Shown: positions 35,744 to 45,223 of the stretch, one piece after another | How positions within the stretch are numbered: the stretch's first letter is position 1 | Layout of the letters: every line of letters begins with the position of its first letter | DNA from: an uncultured Alphaproteobacteria bacterium | Lineage (GTDB): Bacteria > Pseudomonadota > Alphaproteobacteria > MPNO01 > UBA2964 | Assembly (NCBI GenBank): GCA_951812775.1 | Contig: OX638326.1 | Location: 2,615,391 to 2,679,390, forward strand | DNA length: 64,000 nucleotides | Direction of reading: 5' to 3' | Notes under the pieces: generated by a model | Database searches by the model: none | Told to the model about the DNA's origin: nothing | Seen by the model: the letters and a program-made list of their open reading frames with translations, nothing else | Position numbers and translations under genes: made by a program

Positions 35744-36505
35744 TTGAGCTCCGTAATTATTGTCCAAGCAAGAATGACATCCTCTCGCTTGCCAGGGAAA
35801 GTACTGCTTCAGGTACGTGGCACGCCATTGTTGGAATATCTGATAGAGCGTTTAAAACGCTGCCAGGCGGCCGACCGCCTTATCATCGCAACGACAAAAA
35901 ACAAATCCGACGACCCCATTATAGAGCTATGCAATTCTCTTTCGGTTGATAATTTTAGGGGCGACGAACAGGATGTATTATCACGATATTATGGAGCAGC
36001 TGTTGCGACCAAGGCGTCAGTCGTCGTTCGCGTCACAGCTGATTCTCCACTAATTGATCCGGCGACAATCGATAAATTTATCCTATGGCTCAAAACGAAC
36101 CAGACACAGTTTGACTATGTATCGAATGGCTCGCCACCAACTTTGCCCAACGGTATGGGGTGCGAGGTGTTTTCGATGGACGCTTTGCGACTAGCCTATC
36201 AGAACGCCAAATCAGATTTTGATAAGGAGCATGTAACACCTTATATCATCCGCGGCGAAAATGGTTTGCGGGTTGGCTCTTTGCCCCATCGAAAAAATTT
36301 AAGTGACCATCGATGGACGTTAGATACACAAGAGGACTTCAAACTAATAGAAAAAATTATTAGTGCGGGTTATCCATCGCACCCTCATTTTACCTTGGAA
36401 GATATCGAGGCTTTAGTCGAAGCTCATTCGGAATGGATGTCAATTAATCGAATGAGTAAACAGGTCAGCGGTCCGTATGCGACCCTGCCCGAATCTTGTT
36501 CATGA
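35744..36505 (+). CDS. SpsF/PseF-type cytidylyltransferase
   Basis: This 253-residue nucleotidyltransferase has VIIVQARMTSSRLPGKVLLQ, TPLLEYLIERL, DNFRGDEQDVLSRYYGAA, VVRVTADSPLIDP and YVSNGSPPTLPNGMGCEVFS. That is the COG1861 (SpsF) pattern rather than the classic PseF/NeuA one. Genes of this group sit between pseC and pseG in many clusters and are the likely CMP-pseudaminate synthetase there. The start is TTG 35744, since no ATG occurs before the conserved region. It overlaps pseG by four bases. Confidence 0.82.
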   Translation: MSSVIIVQARMTSSRLPGKVLLQVRGTPLLEYLIERLKRCQAADRLIIATTKNKSDDPIIELCNSLSVDNFRGDEQDVLSRYYGAAVATKASVVVRVTADSPLIDPATIDKFILWLKTNQTQFDYVSNGSPPTLPNGMGCEVFSMDALRLAYQNAKSDFDKEHVTPYIIRGENGLRVGSLPHRKNLSDHRWTLDTQEDFKLIEKIISAGYPSHPHFTLEDIEALVEAHSEWMSINRMSKQVSGPYATLPESCS

Positions 36506-37596
36506 GCATTGATAACTGTCTGTTCTATACTGTCGCTGGCCCGGATGTCGGACTTGGCCACCTCAAGCGATGTATTGCGTTTGCAAATGCCCTGCGATCA
36601 AAGGGCATCGGAAGCGAATTTCTGCTTGAGGGTAACTCCTCTGATTTAAAGCGTTTAGTGAGTGGGGAAGGATATGAGTGTCACGGCCTCCCAATGAATT
36701 CGCCGTGTCAAAATCTATCAGAATTATTAATGGCCAGGTCGAAAAACGAGCAGACCATAATATTTGACTTTTCCTGTCGAGCTCGAATCTTAAATCGCAT
36801 TGAAACACTGCAACAAATTGATGTGTTACAGCAGTCTGGCCGACGATGTGTAGCGCTCGACGGTATAAAGGAACATAGCCTTTTTGCAGGTGATGAAGGG
36901 ATCTTGGACTTCCTCATCACACCCTATGTAGGCGAAGCCCCCCGTGTTACCAACCAATTAGCCGGGGCCAAGTATTTTATTTTTAGTTCTGAATACGTAT
37001 CCGCCGCGCGTACTAAACGGAAGATTTCTAAAGATGCTCGTCGACTTCTCGTAACGTTTGGCGGCACTGATTTCTGTAATCTGACAGAACGATGCCTGAA
37101 AGCCCTTAAACTAATTCCAGAGAAAAAATCTGTTCAAGTGATTGTCGGCCCGGGTTTTAGCGCGAAGCAGACGTCAACCATTCAAAAATTAGTTGAGGAA
37201 ACCGATCGTCACAAAATCGAGTTGATCGATTCTCCAGCATCTCTTCATACACAAATGGTTTGGTGCGACATTGCTGTATCAAATACCGGTCTGACCAAGT
37301 ACGAACTCGCCGTCACCGGAACGCCCTCAATTCAAATTTCGATAGATGAAAGCCATAGCAACACCAATTCGAATTTCGCCAATGCAGAAACGGCAAATCA
37401 TATAGGAATCTCAGAAAACACATCTGCAGATTTGATTGCGCGATCAATTGAAACTCTATGTGCTGATGTTGCTGAAAGGCAGAGATTTAGCATCAACGGA
37501 AAGAACCTATTTGATGGGTTGGGAGCAGAAAGAGTGATCAACGCTCTCTTCAGAAACGCCACGAATGCAGCTACGAAAGATTATGTGCTTTGCTAA
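36502..37596 (+). CDS. pseG: UDP-2,4-diacetamido-2,4,6-trideoxy-altropyranose hydrolase
   Basis: PseG removes UDP to release the free diacetamido sugar before condensation by PseI. The GT-B-like protein of 364 residues has VAGPDVGLGHLKRC (11-24, the glycine-rich loop with the catalytic His20), LLVTFGGTDFCN, QVIVGPGF, MVWCDIAVSNTGLTKYELAV and GTPSIQISID. The ATG at 36502 overlaps the stop of the cytidylyltransferase gene (ATGA). Its stop lies inside the start of pseI. Sequence and order fit PseG well. Confidence 0.9.
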   Translation: MSIDNCLFYTVAGPDVGLGHLKRCIAFANALRSKGIGSEFLLEGNSSDLKRLVSGEGYECHGLPMNSPCQNLSELLMARSKNEQTIIFDFSCRARILNRIETLQQIDVLQQSGRRCVALDGIKEHSLFAGDEGILDFLITPYVGEAPRVTNQLAGAKYFIFSSEYVSAARTKRKISKDARRLLVTFGGTDFCNLTERCLKALKLIPEKKSVQVIVGPGFSAKQTSTIQKLVEETDRHKIELIDSPASLHTQMVWCDIAVSNTGLTKYELAVTGTPSIQISIDESHSNTNSNFANAETANHIGISENTSADLIARSIETLCADVAERQRFSINGKNLFDGLGAERVINALFRNATNAATKDYVLC

Positions 37597-38615
37597 ATTC
37601 CAGCTTTAAAATTGACTCTCAAGAAATCGCCACTGATGAAGATCCATATATTATTGCAGAAATTGGATCGAATTTTAATCAGTCTCTCGATACAGCAAAA
37701 CGTCTAATAGATGTCGCCTGCGAAGCTGGAGCTAACGCCGCAAAATTCCAATTATTTTCAGCAGAAGAACTATATCCGAAAGATCATGAACTCTACCCAA
37801 TATTTAAAGCGAATGAGCTTTCCTCAGACTGGATCCAGCCGCTTCAAGAACATTGCGTGGAACAGAGAATTACTTTTATGGCATCAGCGTTCGACCTTTC
37901 CTCAATTAGAACGCTCAGGGACCACAAGGTAAGCGCCTTTAAAATCGCGTCTTCTGAAACTACCAACCTTGGACTTGTATTCGAAATGGCTAAATCGGGA
38001 CAACCGTTGATCATTTCAACCGGCATGTGTGATTTAAGTGATGTGGTCGATGCAATTGCCGTTTGCGAAGCGGCAGGCAACACGTCGATCGCCCTCCTGC
38101 AATGCGCCGCTGTATATCCAGCACCAGCGGAGGATCTTAACTTACGGGCAATGGCATTGATGCAATCGGCATTTGGATGTCCTGTCGGATTCTCCGACCA
38201 CTCGATGGGTATCGCCGCGGCCATTGCGTCTATTGGCGCAGGCGCCACTGTGTATGAGCGACACATAACGCTAGACCGAAATTCAGAAGGCCCAGACCAT
38301 TTTTATGCAATGGAACCCAATGAATTTGAGGCGTTAATCAAGAATATTCGCGAAGCGGCGTCCGCGCTCGGACAACCCGTTAAAGACTTGTTGCAGCAAG
38401 AGCGCGAAGCGGGCCGCCGCGAAGGACTATATCTTTCCAAGTCATTGCCAGCAGGTCATATTATTTCGGAAACCGATATCAGAATCGCGCGCCCCGCGGT
38501 CGGCATAAGAGCACGCTTTATGCCGGTCGTTCTTGGACAGAAATTGATTGACAGCGCGGATAAGGATGAAGCGCTACAATGGCAGATGATTAGGGAGACA
38601 AGTCGCGATGAGTGA
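37590..38615 (+). CDS. pseI: Pseudaminic acid synthase
   Basis: PseI condenses the PseG product with PEP to pseudaminic acid. The 341-residue NeuB-family protein has IIAEIGSNFNQSLDTAKRLI, NAAKFQLFSAEELYP, FMASAFDLSSIRTL, KIASSETTN, ISTGMCDL, LLQCAAVYPAP, VGFSDHSMGIAAAIASIGAG, YERHITLDR and a C-terminal SAF/antifreeze-like domain (LYLSKSLPAGHIISETDI). The start TTG overlaps pseG by seven bases. The S-N-F-N variant after AEIG and the genes before it favour PseI over NeuB or LegI. Confidence 0.92.
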   Translation: MLNSSFKIDSQEIATDEDPYIIAEIGSNFNQSLDTAKRLIDVACEAGANAAKFQLFSAEELYPKDHELYPIFKANELSSDWIQPLQEHCVEQRITFMASAFDLSSIRTLRDHKVSAFKIASSETTNLGLVFEMAKSGQPLIISTGMCDLSDVVDAIAVCEAAGNTSIALLQCAAVYPAPAEDLNLRAMALMQSAFGCPVGFSDHSMGIAAAIASIGAGATVYERHITLDRNSEGPDHFYAMEPNEFEALIKNIREAASALGQPVKDLLQQEREAGRREGLYLSKSLPAGHIISETDIRIARPAVGIRARFMPVVLGQKLIDSADKDEALQWQMIRETSRDE

Positions 38616-39303
38616 CGCCCAGGTCGTCCTGTTTGGCATCGGAGAAATGGCATCACTTGCGCGATTTTATTTCGAACATGACAGCGCCTACGACGTAGCA
38701 GGCTTCGTTGTAGATGATGAATTCGCACAAGCAGAAAATTTTGAGGGATTGCCACTAGTTGCCCTCAGTGACGTCACTGAAAAATTCCCTCCAGAAGATT
38801 TTCGAATGTTTGTCGCACTTTCATATCGCGAACTGAATCAGGTACGCGAAGCAAGATATAGAACATTGAAAGAAAAAGGGTATCAACTGGTTTCCTATAT
38901 TTCATCCAAGGCAACAACCTGGCCCGACCTCATTACCGGGGATAACTGCTTCATCCTGGAGGATCAAACAATCCAGCCACGGGTAAAGCTAGGCAACAAT
39001 GTCATGCTTTGGAGCGGAAATCACATTGGCCATGGTACAGTGATCGGCGACCATACTTACCTTTCATCTCAAATTACTGTTTCAGGTCATTGTGAGTTTG
39101 GCCAACGCTGTTTCGTTGGCGTAAATGCCTCCTTTCGTGATTTCTGTGAAGTGGGTGATGATGTTTTCGTCGGTATGGGGGCAAACGTTACCCAGGATAT
39201 TGCCGATGGGAGCGTCGTCGTCGCCAAAGGGTCTGAAATATACTCTGCTGACGACCGCCGCGCCAAAGCTCTCAAAAGACAATATTTTCGCCTAAAAACA
39301 TAG
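38608..39303 (+). CDS. NeuD/PglD-type left-handed beta-helix acyltransferase
   Basis: The 231-residue protein has an N-terminal Rossmann-like UDP-sugar-binding domain (QVVLFGIGEMASLARFYFEH) and C-terminal hexapeptide repeats (about 105-215: GNNVMLWSGNHIGHGTVIGD, HTYLSSQITVSGHCEFG, CFVGVNASFRDFCEVGDD). It is overlapped by pseI. The pathway lacks a GNAT-type PseH N-acetyltransferase, so this enzyme may supply the 4-N-acetylation, or it may O-acetylate the finished sugar as NeuD does. Not decidable from sequence alone. Confidence 0.85.
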   Translation: MSDAQVVLFGIGEMASLARFYFEHDSAYDVAGFVVDDEFAQAENFEGLPLVALSDVTEKFPPEDFRMFVALSYRELNQVREARYRTLKEKGYQLVSYISSKATTWPDLITGDNCFILEDQTIQPRVKLGNNVMLWSGNHIGHGTVIGDHTYLSSQITVSGHCEFGQRCFVGVNASFRDFCEVGDDVFVGMGANVTQDIADGSVVVAKGSEIYSADDRRAKALKRQYFRLKT

Positions 39304-39337
39304 CTGATGACTCGCTGATCTATTTCAAATCCCATCT

Positions 39338-40324
39338 ATGACCAAATCTAATTCTGCAACTGAAATTTATGCCGCATTCCGGGACACATCCGACGGGAAT
39401 CCGCTTCGGATCAAGCGGGACAAGGGATTGGTCAACAATGCTAAAGAAATATTTCCATTTATTGATGACAAATGCCGCGTTGTTGATTTTATGCCCTTAG
39501 ATAGGGCCGATGAAGCACACAAAGAAATGTATGACAGTGATCATGCGTTGGAAGTTTACCGGAACTTTCTGGATTGGTTATTTGCGACATTTGAAGAGGA
39601 TGAAACGGCTTTCCGGAAAAATTTGATTGAGCGCCTACGACTTACCGAAGGGCAAAAAGTCTTAGTCACAGGGTGCGGTTTTGGGGAAGACTTAACGTTA
39701 ATTTCAGAGTTAGTTGGATCGTCAGGGGATATCCACGCTCAGGATTTAAGCAAAGCGATGGTTCTTTCTGCCAGTGAAAACTTCACTCATGACACAGCGC
39801 TGTTTTCGGTTTCTAGCGCACTCGACTTACCTTACCAATCCAGACACTTCGACGCAGTCATGCATTTTGGCGGTATCAATCTTTTCGGCGACATTGATCA
39901 AGCGATTCTCGAGATGGAAAGGGTCTGTAAAGTCGGAGGCAGAGTTCTTTTTGGAGATGAAGGGATCGCCCCTCATTTGCGAAACACAACCTATGGCGCC
40001 GTCGCTACAAACAATAATCAGCTTTGGGATGTGGAAGCACCTCTAACTGCTCTGCCAATAAATGCTGCCGATATCGAACTCAGTTACGTTCTTGGAAATT
40101 GTTTTTATTTGATCAGCTTTTCGCCACAAGACGGTGCTCCAAGAATGAACATCGATATCGAACACAAGGGACTAAGAGGGGGAACCGCCCGCACGCGGTA
40201 CTATGGGCAAGTTGAAGGTGTCATGCCTGCAACGCAGGAGAGACTCTACGAAGTCGCCAAAGAACGCGGCATCTCGGTTCACAAGCTTCTTGAGGACCTC
40301 ATTAATTCTGAGCTCAAGCGCTGA
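39338..40324 (+). CDS. Class I SAM-dependent methyltransferase (UbiE-like core)
   Basis: The 328-residue protein has motif I VLVTGCGFGEDLTLIS and a post-I acidic residue in IHAQDLSKAM, then FDAVMHFGGINLFGDID and MERVCKVGGRVLFGDEGI, the standard order of a UbiE-type fold. The flanking N- and C-terminal extensions (RIKRDKGLVN, ATQERLYEVAKERGISVHKL) are not recognised. The C-terminal end looks like a ribbon-helix-helix-type or helical tail. It sits between the Pse genes and the beta-propeller gene, so a sugar is the likely acceptor. No signal or membrane segment. Confidence 0.8.
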   Translation: MTKSNSATEIYAAFRDTSDGNPLRIKRDKGLVNNAKEIFPFIDDKCRVVDFMPLDRADEAHKEMYDSDHALEVYRNFLDWLFATFEEDETAFRKNLIERLRLTEGQKVLVTGCGFGEDLTLISELVGSSGDIHAQDLSKAMVLSASENFTHDTALFSVSSALDLPYQSRHFDAVMHFGGINLFGDIDQAILEMERVCKVGGRVLFGDEGIAPHLRNTTYGAVATNNNQLWDVEAPLTALPINAADIELSYVLGNCFYLISFSPQDGAPRMNIDIEHKGLRGGTARTRYYGQVEGVMPATQERLYEVAKERGISVHKLLEDLINSELKR

Positions 40325-40430
40325 GGCAGCCAACAATATTTCCGCGGTTCTGTACTACATTAAAACGAATATTCGAGGGAACTCTCGCGCGCCCCTAATT
40401 GTCGCAGACTTTTTCTCTACCCCCTAAAAA

Positions 40431-41360
40431 ATGCAAAAACGTTGGCAAAAACTTGGGTTATTTATCGAACCTGATCCGTCTATCTGGTGGTGGCAAACTC
40501 ACGCCATGGTTCCAACTGTTTTAGAGTTAGGAGATGGCCTCTTTAGGGTTTATTTCTCGGGGCGCGATCAAGAAAATCGATCTCACATTGGTTATGTTGT
40601 AATCGATGTTTCGAAAACACCCGTAATCGTAGAAACATGCGACGAGCCTGTACTATCGCCTGGCTTGCTCGGTTGCTTCGATGACAACGGCGTCACCCCT
40701 TCCTGCGTTATCCAAATGGAAGACAAGACGTATCTCTATTATATCGGCTGGAATCCAGGCTCGACGGTCGCCGTTCATCTTTATGGTGGGTTGGCGATTA
40801 GTGATGATGGTGGACTAACATTTAGTCGTTGGTCGAAAGCGCCAATATTAGAACGCACGAAAACAGATCCCTATCTCAATACTGCTCCCTGGGTCATAAA
40901 ACAGAAGGACGGCTGGCGATTATATTATGTTTCGGGCGTCGGCTGGGATTCCAAGGCAACACCATATTACAAAATTAAAACGGCATTCTCACAGGACGCG
41001 ATTGAATGGAAGCGCGAAGGCGACGTTTGTATAGATTTCAGATCCCCTGATGAAAGCCGGTTGGCGCGCCCTTGTGTCAGATTTGAAGACGGGATGTACA
41101 AGATGTGGTTCGCCTGCGCTACCGAGAACTATCGAATTGGATATGCGGAATCACGTGATGGTATCTCTTGGCTGCGCATGGATGAGGATGCAGGAATTGA
41201 CGTTTCGGAGACCGGCTGGGATTCAGAAATGATCGAATATGCTTGTGTGTTCCAGTATCAAGAAAAACGTTTCATGTTTTATAACGGGAACCAGTACGGG
41301 TTCGATGGAGCAGGACTCGCCATTATGACAGACGCAGCGGAAGGTTTGCAGCGTCGATGA
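40431..41360 (+). CDS. Five-bladed beta-propeller (GH43/GH32-like) protein
   Basis: This 309-residue protein has repeated blade motifs: HAMVPTVLELGDGLFRVYFSG, VTPSCVIQMEDKTYLYYIGW, TAPWVIKQKDGWRLYYVSGV, RPCVRFEDGMYKMWFACA and EYACVFQYQEKRFMFYNGN. Each ends in a Y/F-rich strand, as in glycoside hydrolase families 32/43/68 and related phosphorylases (GH130). No signal peptide is present, so it probably acts in the cytoplasm on a nucleotide- or lipid-linked sugar, or is a binding protein. Catalytic residues cannot be assigned by eye. Its stop overlaps the start of the WbqC-family gene. Confidence 0.75.
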   Translation: MQKRWQKLGLFIEPDPSIWWWQTHAMVPTVLELGDGLFRVYFSGRDQENRSHIGYVVIDVSKTPVIVETCDEPVLSPGLLGCFDDNGVTPSCVIQMEDKTYLYYIGWNPGSTVAVHLYGGLAISDDGGLTFSRWSKAPILERTKTDPYLNTAPWVIKQKDGWRLYYVSGVGWDSKATPYYKIKTAFSQDAIEWKREGDVCIDFRSPDESRLARPCVRFEDGMYKMWFACATENYRIGYAESRDGISWLRMDEDAGIDVSETGWDSEMIEYACVFQYQEKRFMFYNGNQYGFDGAGLAIMTDAAEGLQRR

Positions 41361-42124
41361 CTATCGCGTCTATCGTTCAGCCAACCTTCATGCCTTGGCT
41401 AGGGTACTTCGATATTCTCGCGCAATCTGACATCACCATTTTTCTAGATAGTGTCCAGTTTCCGAGGCGGTCCTGGGTTCAGAGAAATCGGATTAAGTCG
41501 CAGGAAGGCCTGCAATGGTTAACTGTCCCTGTAAAAAAAAGAGGACTTTACGACCAACCTATTTGCGATGTTTGCATCGATGATTTGGGATTTGTGCAAC
41601 GACACAATCGGGCAATTGAATTCAATTATCACAATGCTCAATATTTTGAGACCTATTTCCCTCTCGTTTCTAAGGCACTATCGAGCTGCAAAACCACACC
41701 TTTGCTTGCAAATCTCAATTTCACCATCATTGATCAATTCGTCGAAATACTCGGTTTAGATCTGAAGTCCGTGCGTTCCTCTGCAATGAATGGAATTGAA
41801 GGCAAAAGGGGTTCGCTATTGGCGTCTATTTGTGAAGCAGTGAATGCTGATCGATATCTCACGACCCCCGGGGCGGTCGACTACCTGTTGGATGATCTCA
41901 ATGCTTTTACCGAGCGAGATATTGCCGTTTATGTCCACGAATACGAACATCCCGAATACACCCAACAAAATCCGCCGTTTATTCCATATGCTTCGACTCT
42001 TGATCTAATCCTAAACGAGGGCAGTAATGCTTTCGAAATCCTATGTTCAGGGCGACGGCCCTCCACTCTTCTCAGAAAAGACAATGCCACTCTCGGAACG
42101 ACCCTGGATGAGGCCCTCTCATGA
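41357..42124 (+). CDS. WbqC-family protein
   Basis: This 255-residue protein has the hallmark of the WbqC family (PF08889): IVQPTFMPWLGYFDILAQSD, FLDSVQFPRRSWVQRNRI, WLTVPVKKRG and YLTTPGAVDYL. Members occur in O-antigen and other surface polysaccharide loci, sometimes linked to sugar acyl/formyl modification, but no enzymatic activity has been settled as far as I know. It overlaps both neighbours by four bases (ATGA), so the three genes are translationally linked. Confidence 0.88.
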   Translation: MTIASIVQPTFMPWLGYFDILAQSDITIFLDSVQFPRRSWVQRNRIKSQEGLQWLTVPVKKRGLYDQPICDVCIDDLGFVQRHNRAIEFNYHNAQYFETYFPLVSKALSSCKTTPLLANLNFTIIDQFVEILGLDLKSVRSSAMNGIEGKRGSLLASICEAVNADRYLTTPGAVDYLLDDLNAFTERDIAVYVHEYEHPEYTQQNPPFIPYASTLDLILNEGSNAFEILCSGRRPSTLLRKDNATLGTTLDEALS

Positions 42125-43779
42125 TTTCTATTATTGAGAGGTTCAGGTCACGTCTGCAGCATATCATTTTAACGAGCCGCACCAGCTGGCATCGTTACGC
42201 ATTCCCTGAAATGGTCAGCAATAATAACAGTGCTGATTCAGAGAACTGGTTCCTGATAGCTAATTCATCCACAAATGTTCAACTGAACGCTGCATTATCG
42301 AGCCTCGCCACAGGGCTAATTGGCGATGGCTGGCACGGAAAAGCGATATATTCGGACCACCCGTTTTTCGAACCTCTACTAGGGCCTGACGAGTCAGGAA
42401 TTTCGGGTGCATTACGGGTTTTCCGGCGGGAGTCAGGAATTATTGCAGGGAACCATCCGGACAACGATGTAGGGCTGGGTAATTGGCAGATCGATATCAA
42501 CGCACGAAAAATTATTTTAAGAGATATCAATTTCTACGATTTGTTATCAAGCTCGCTTAGTAATTTTAGTAAAAAATACGATGTCAATTTCCAGGCACAG
42601 GAAATCATAACCCTTCTAGAGGATTTGAAATCTTCAATTGAAGCCGTCCTACGGCTTTGTATTAAGATTGAAGACGCGGCACGAAGTGGCAAGCGAATTA
42701 CAATCGCACTAATTGAATCACATATTGTTCCCAACGCCGTTTTTGTCTCTTATTTTTGTCAACCGTCAATTGCTGGACTCGTGCAGCTGAAACTTATTGG
42801 TCCCGCCTATACAGGTTATACAATTGGCCGCATGTCGACCCCGCACATTATGATGCGCCCCGCTGATCTGGTGTACCCACTCGCTTACTACGCTGAGAAA
42901 GAAGAATTTGATGAGTGGTATAAAACCATCAAAGCCAGTACCCGCGATACAATTATCAAAACGGGGCAATCGATCGTAGACAGCAAGCGGGTGAGAAGGT
43001 TGATTGGCAATTTTGACGAGCCAGAGATCATAACCCGTATTAACGCAACCAAAGCGGCCGGCTTGCCAATCTATTGCTTATTTGCCCACTTGTTTTATGA
43101 CCGGCCAATTGTTGATCATACCACGGAATTTGACGGTATGATCGATTGGATTAGGAAAACAATTGACGCCTTCGAGAAAATTGATGGCTTGTTGCTCCTA
43201 AAACCCCATGTGGCCGAGGCTTTTTTAAAAGGAGCCAAGGCCGCGAATGAAACTCTTCACGGTTTATCCACCTCAATTCGTCTACCAGAGAACGTCGTGG
43301 TTCTTCCCCCGAACCAACTTCTCGCAAATGAAATTGCTGAACTAATAGACGCAGCAATTATCTGGCGATCCACAGCCTATCTAGAAATGACAATTCTTGG
43401 TGTCCCCGCGATATTTTGCGGTCCAAATGCCCCGTACTCCGAGCCAATGGCAGTTCGTCGACTAGAAGACTTTGGATCTTATGCCAATGCACTACAGGCA
43501 CTACCAACGATAAAAGTTGAGACCCCGGAACGCCATCGGGCACTAGCAATAATTTACTTTCTAAATGTCATAAAGGTAATTAAAATTAGAGAGTTACTGG
43601 TACTTCCAAAATGGCTATGCGGTGACAATGTTGTATTGTCACCAGTTAGTGTCGTCATGAAAAAGATCGGGATATGGCGCGTCGGAAATTCGCTCGCACG
43701 TTTGATCACTTCAACGGATAACGAATTTAAAATACATACAACATCGAATTATCGCAAAAGGTTTAGGCGGCTGTCATGA
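42121..43779 (+). CDS. Putative glycan transferase of capsule-synthesis type, unassigned
   Basis: The 552-residue protein is not confidently assigned. Its C-terminal third (LLLLKPHVAEAFLKGAKAAN, VVLPPNQLLANEIAELIDAA, WRSTAYLEMTILGVPAIFCG, GPNAPYSEP) looks like the nucleotide-binding half of a GT-B or KpsS/CDP-glycerol-transferase-like fold, with a conserved 'surface of a stored sugar-binding pocket' pattern (S-T-x-x-x-E-x-x-x-x-G-x-P). The N-terminal part (about 1-280) has no recognised domain. No membrane spans are seen. Placed between WbqC and the decayed radical SAM gene, it likely transfers a sugar or alditol phosphate. Confidence 0.6.
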   Translation: MISIIERFRSRLQHIILTSRTSWHRYAFPEMVSNNNSADSENWFLIANSSTNVQLNAALSSLATGLIGDGWHGKAIYSDHPFFEPLLGPDESGISGALRVFRRESGIIAGNHPDNDVGLGNWQIDINARKIILRDINFYDLLSSSLSNFSKKYDVNFQAQEIITLLEDLKSSIEAVLRLCIKIEDAARSGKRITIALIESHIVPNAVFVSYFCQPSIAGLVQLKLIGPAYTGYTIGRMSTPHIMMRPADLVYPLAYYAEKEEFDEWYKTIKASTRDTIIKTGQSIVDSKRVRRLIGNFDEPEIITRINATKAAGLPIYCLFAHLFYDRPIVDHTTEFDGMIDWIRKTIDAFEKIDGLLLLKPHVAEAFLKGAKAANETLHGLSTSIRLPENVVVLPPNQLLANEIAELIDAAIIWRSTAYLEMTILGVPAIFCGPNAPYSEPMAVRRLEDFGSYANALQALPTIKVETPERHRALAIIYFLNVIKVIKIRELLVLPKWLCGDNVVLSPVSVVMKKIGIWRVGNSLARLITSTDNEFKIHTTSNYRKRFRRLS

Positions 43780-44961
43780 AATTTTTATTTGTAAATCCCT
43801 GTCTCCGGCACGAAGCGCCGCACCGATACATACCTCTTGATCTGAATAACCATTGATATCGATATCCAAGATATCAATGGTTATTCAGATCAAGAGGTAG
43901 AAAAATTCATTGAAAAGAATGAATACGACGTTATCGCACTTGGGGCCATCGTCACGCATTACAAATGGATCAAGTGGTTTGTAACAACGGCAAAGCAGTA
44001 CCACCCCCATTGTAAAATAATTGTTGGCAATGCAGTTGGCGGTTCGATCCCAGAGATTTTGTTCTCTAACACGCCTACTGACATCGTTGTCATGGGCGAA
44101 GGCGACATAACGATCATTCAAATTCTGGAGACCTTAAGAGACGGAAAATCGCTTGGTGAAGTTTGTGAACCAGAATCTATAATCGGTGAAATCCGCCGCA
44201 ATCAGGATAAATATGGCGTCAATTATATTAATTTTTGGGATGAGTTATCTTTCCACAAGATCGGTCCCGCCGAAAAGTTTGTTGACGCATTAATCGAAGC
44301 CGACCTGGGCGTCCATTGGGGTGGTGCCGTACGCTCTGATTTGTTTGGCCGGCAAGATGTTGACCGGGAATGGCGAGAAACCGTTGCTGAGAAATTCTAT
44401 CAGGCCGGATGTGTTGCGTTGGGCTATTCCCTTGAATCGGGAAGTGACGAAATTCTTGAAGCAATGAACAAACGTGTAAAAGCAAGCTATTTTGCCGAAC
44501 AGGTTGGAATACTCCGTGATGTCGGAATTGCAAGTAACACCAGCCTGGTATTTGGATTTCCTCAGGAAACCAAAGAGACGATCACTGAAACCGTGAAGAT
44601 GTGTGAAGACACTGGTGTTTATCCCAGCGCGGGATTTCTTTTGCCATTGCCGTCCACCGGCATGTGGAAGCATGCAATCGAAAATGACTTTATTGTCGAC
44701 CCGGACCACTTCTTATCAACTGTCACCGAACGTCAGGATGTCGTGATGAACATGACATCCATGTCGACCGAAGTATTGTTGGAAGAGGTCACATCAGGCC
44801 TGCGTCATCTTTCCAATCTTTTTGGTAACGGGCTAGATGATGATCACTTGATCAAAACGGGTGGTTACGCAAAGCACAATAAGCACCAGGCCAAAGAGCT
44901 ACAGAAACACAGAAACACGACCGATAGTCTGAATTATTCAACTGTCGCCAGCGCTCTCTAA
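43776..44961 (+). pseudogene. Decayed radical SAM/B12-binding-type gene
   Basis: The ATG at 43776 gives MKFLFVNPCLRHEAPHRYIP, the opening of a B12-binding radical SAM protein, but TGA follows after 26 residues (43854-43856). The rest resumes in the +1 frame (DIDIQDINGYSDQEVE, ALGAIVTHYKWIKWF, KIIVGNAVGG, VMGEGDITI) and stays open to the stop at 44959-44961. At the SLGEV/CEPESIIGEI junction the usual segment with the CxxxCxxC iron-sulfur motif is missing; I see no such motif anywhere. The barrel part (VNYINFWDELSF, GYSLESGSDEILEAMNK) is otherwise preserved. Two independent lesions, so not functional as written. Its start overlaps the preceding stop (ATGA). Confidence 0.78.
43831..43899. repeat. 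Perfect 30-bp inverted repeat with 9-bp spacer
   Basis: Positions 43831-43860 are the exact reverse complement of 43870-43899, with GATATCCAA between. The right arm encodes the gene's own residues (NGYSDQEV); the left arm replaces expected sequence and creates the stop. It has no terminal duplication, transposase or T-run. Confidence 0.95.
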
Positions 44962-45223
44962 AAACGTAGCTCGTTTTTTTACCGCTGGCTTAGCGCATTG
45001 TAACTTTGGTCGTCCTGCAATAGGCGCCAAGATTACTAATTTCTGATGGCATGTACGTTTCCAAAGGCGAACGGTTCCCCAGAAATAGTCGCGGGATACT
45101 TTAAGTATCGAACTATAAATCTCTAACAACAGTGCCAGAAAAAGTATTTCAAAAATATGCGACTCAGCGCCTAAGAAATTGCAAAGCTATATGCGCAAGA
45201 CCGAGCAAAGAGGAAAGTGAGAA

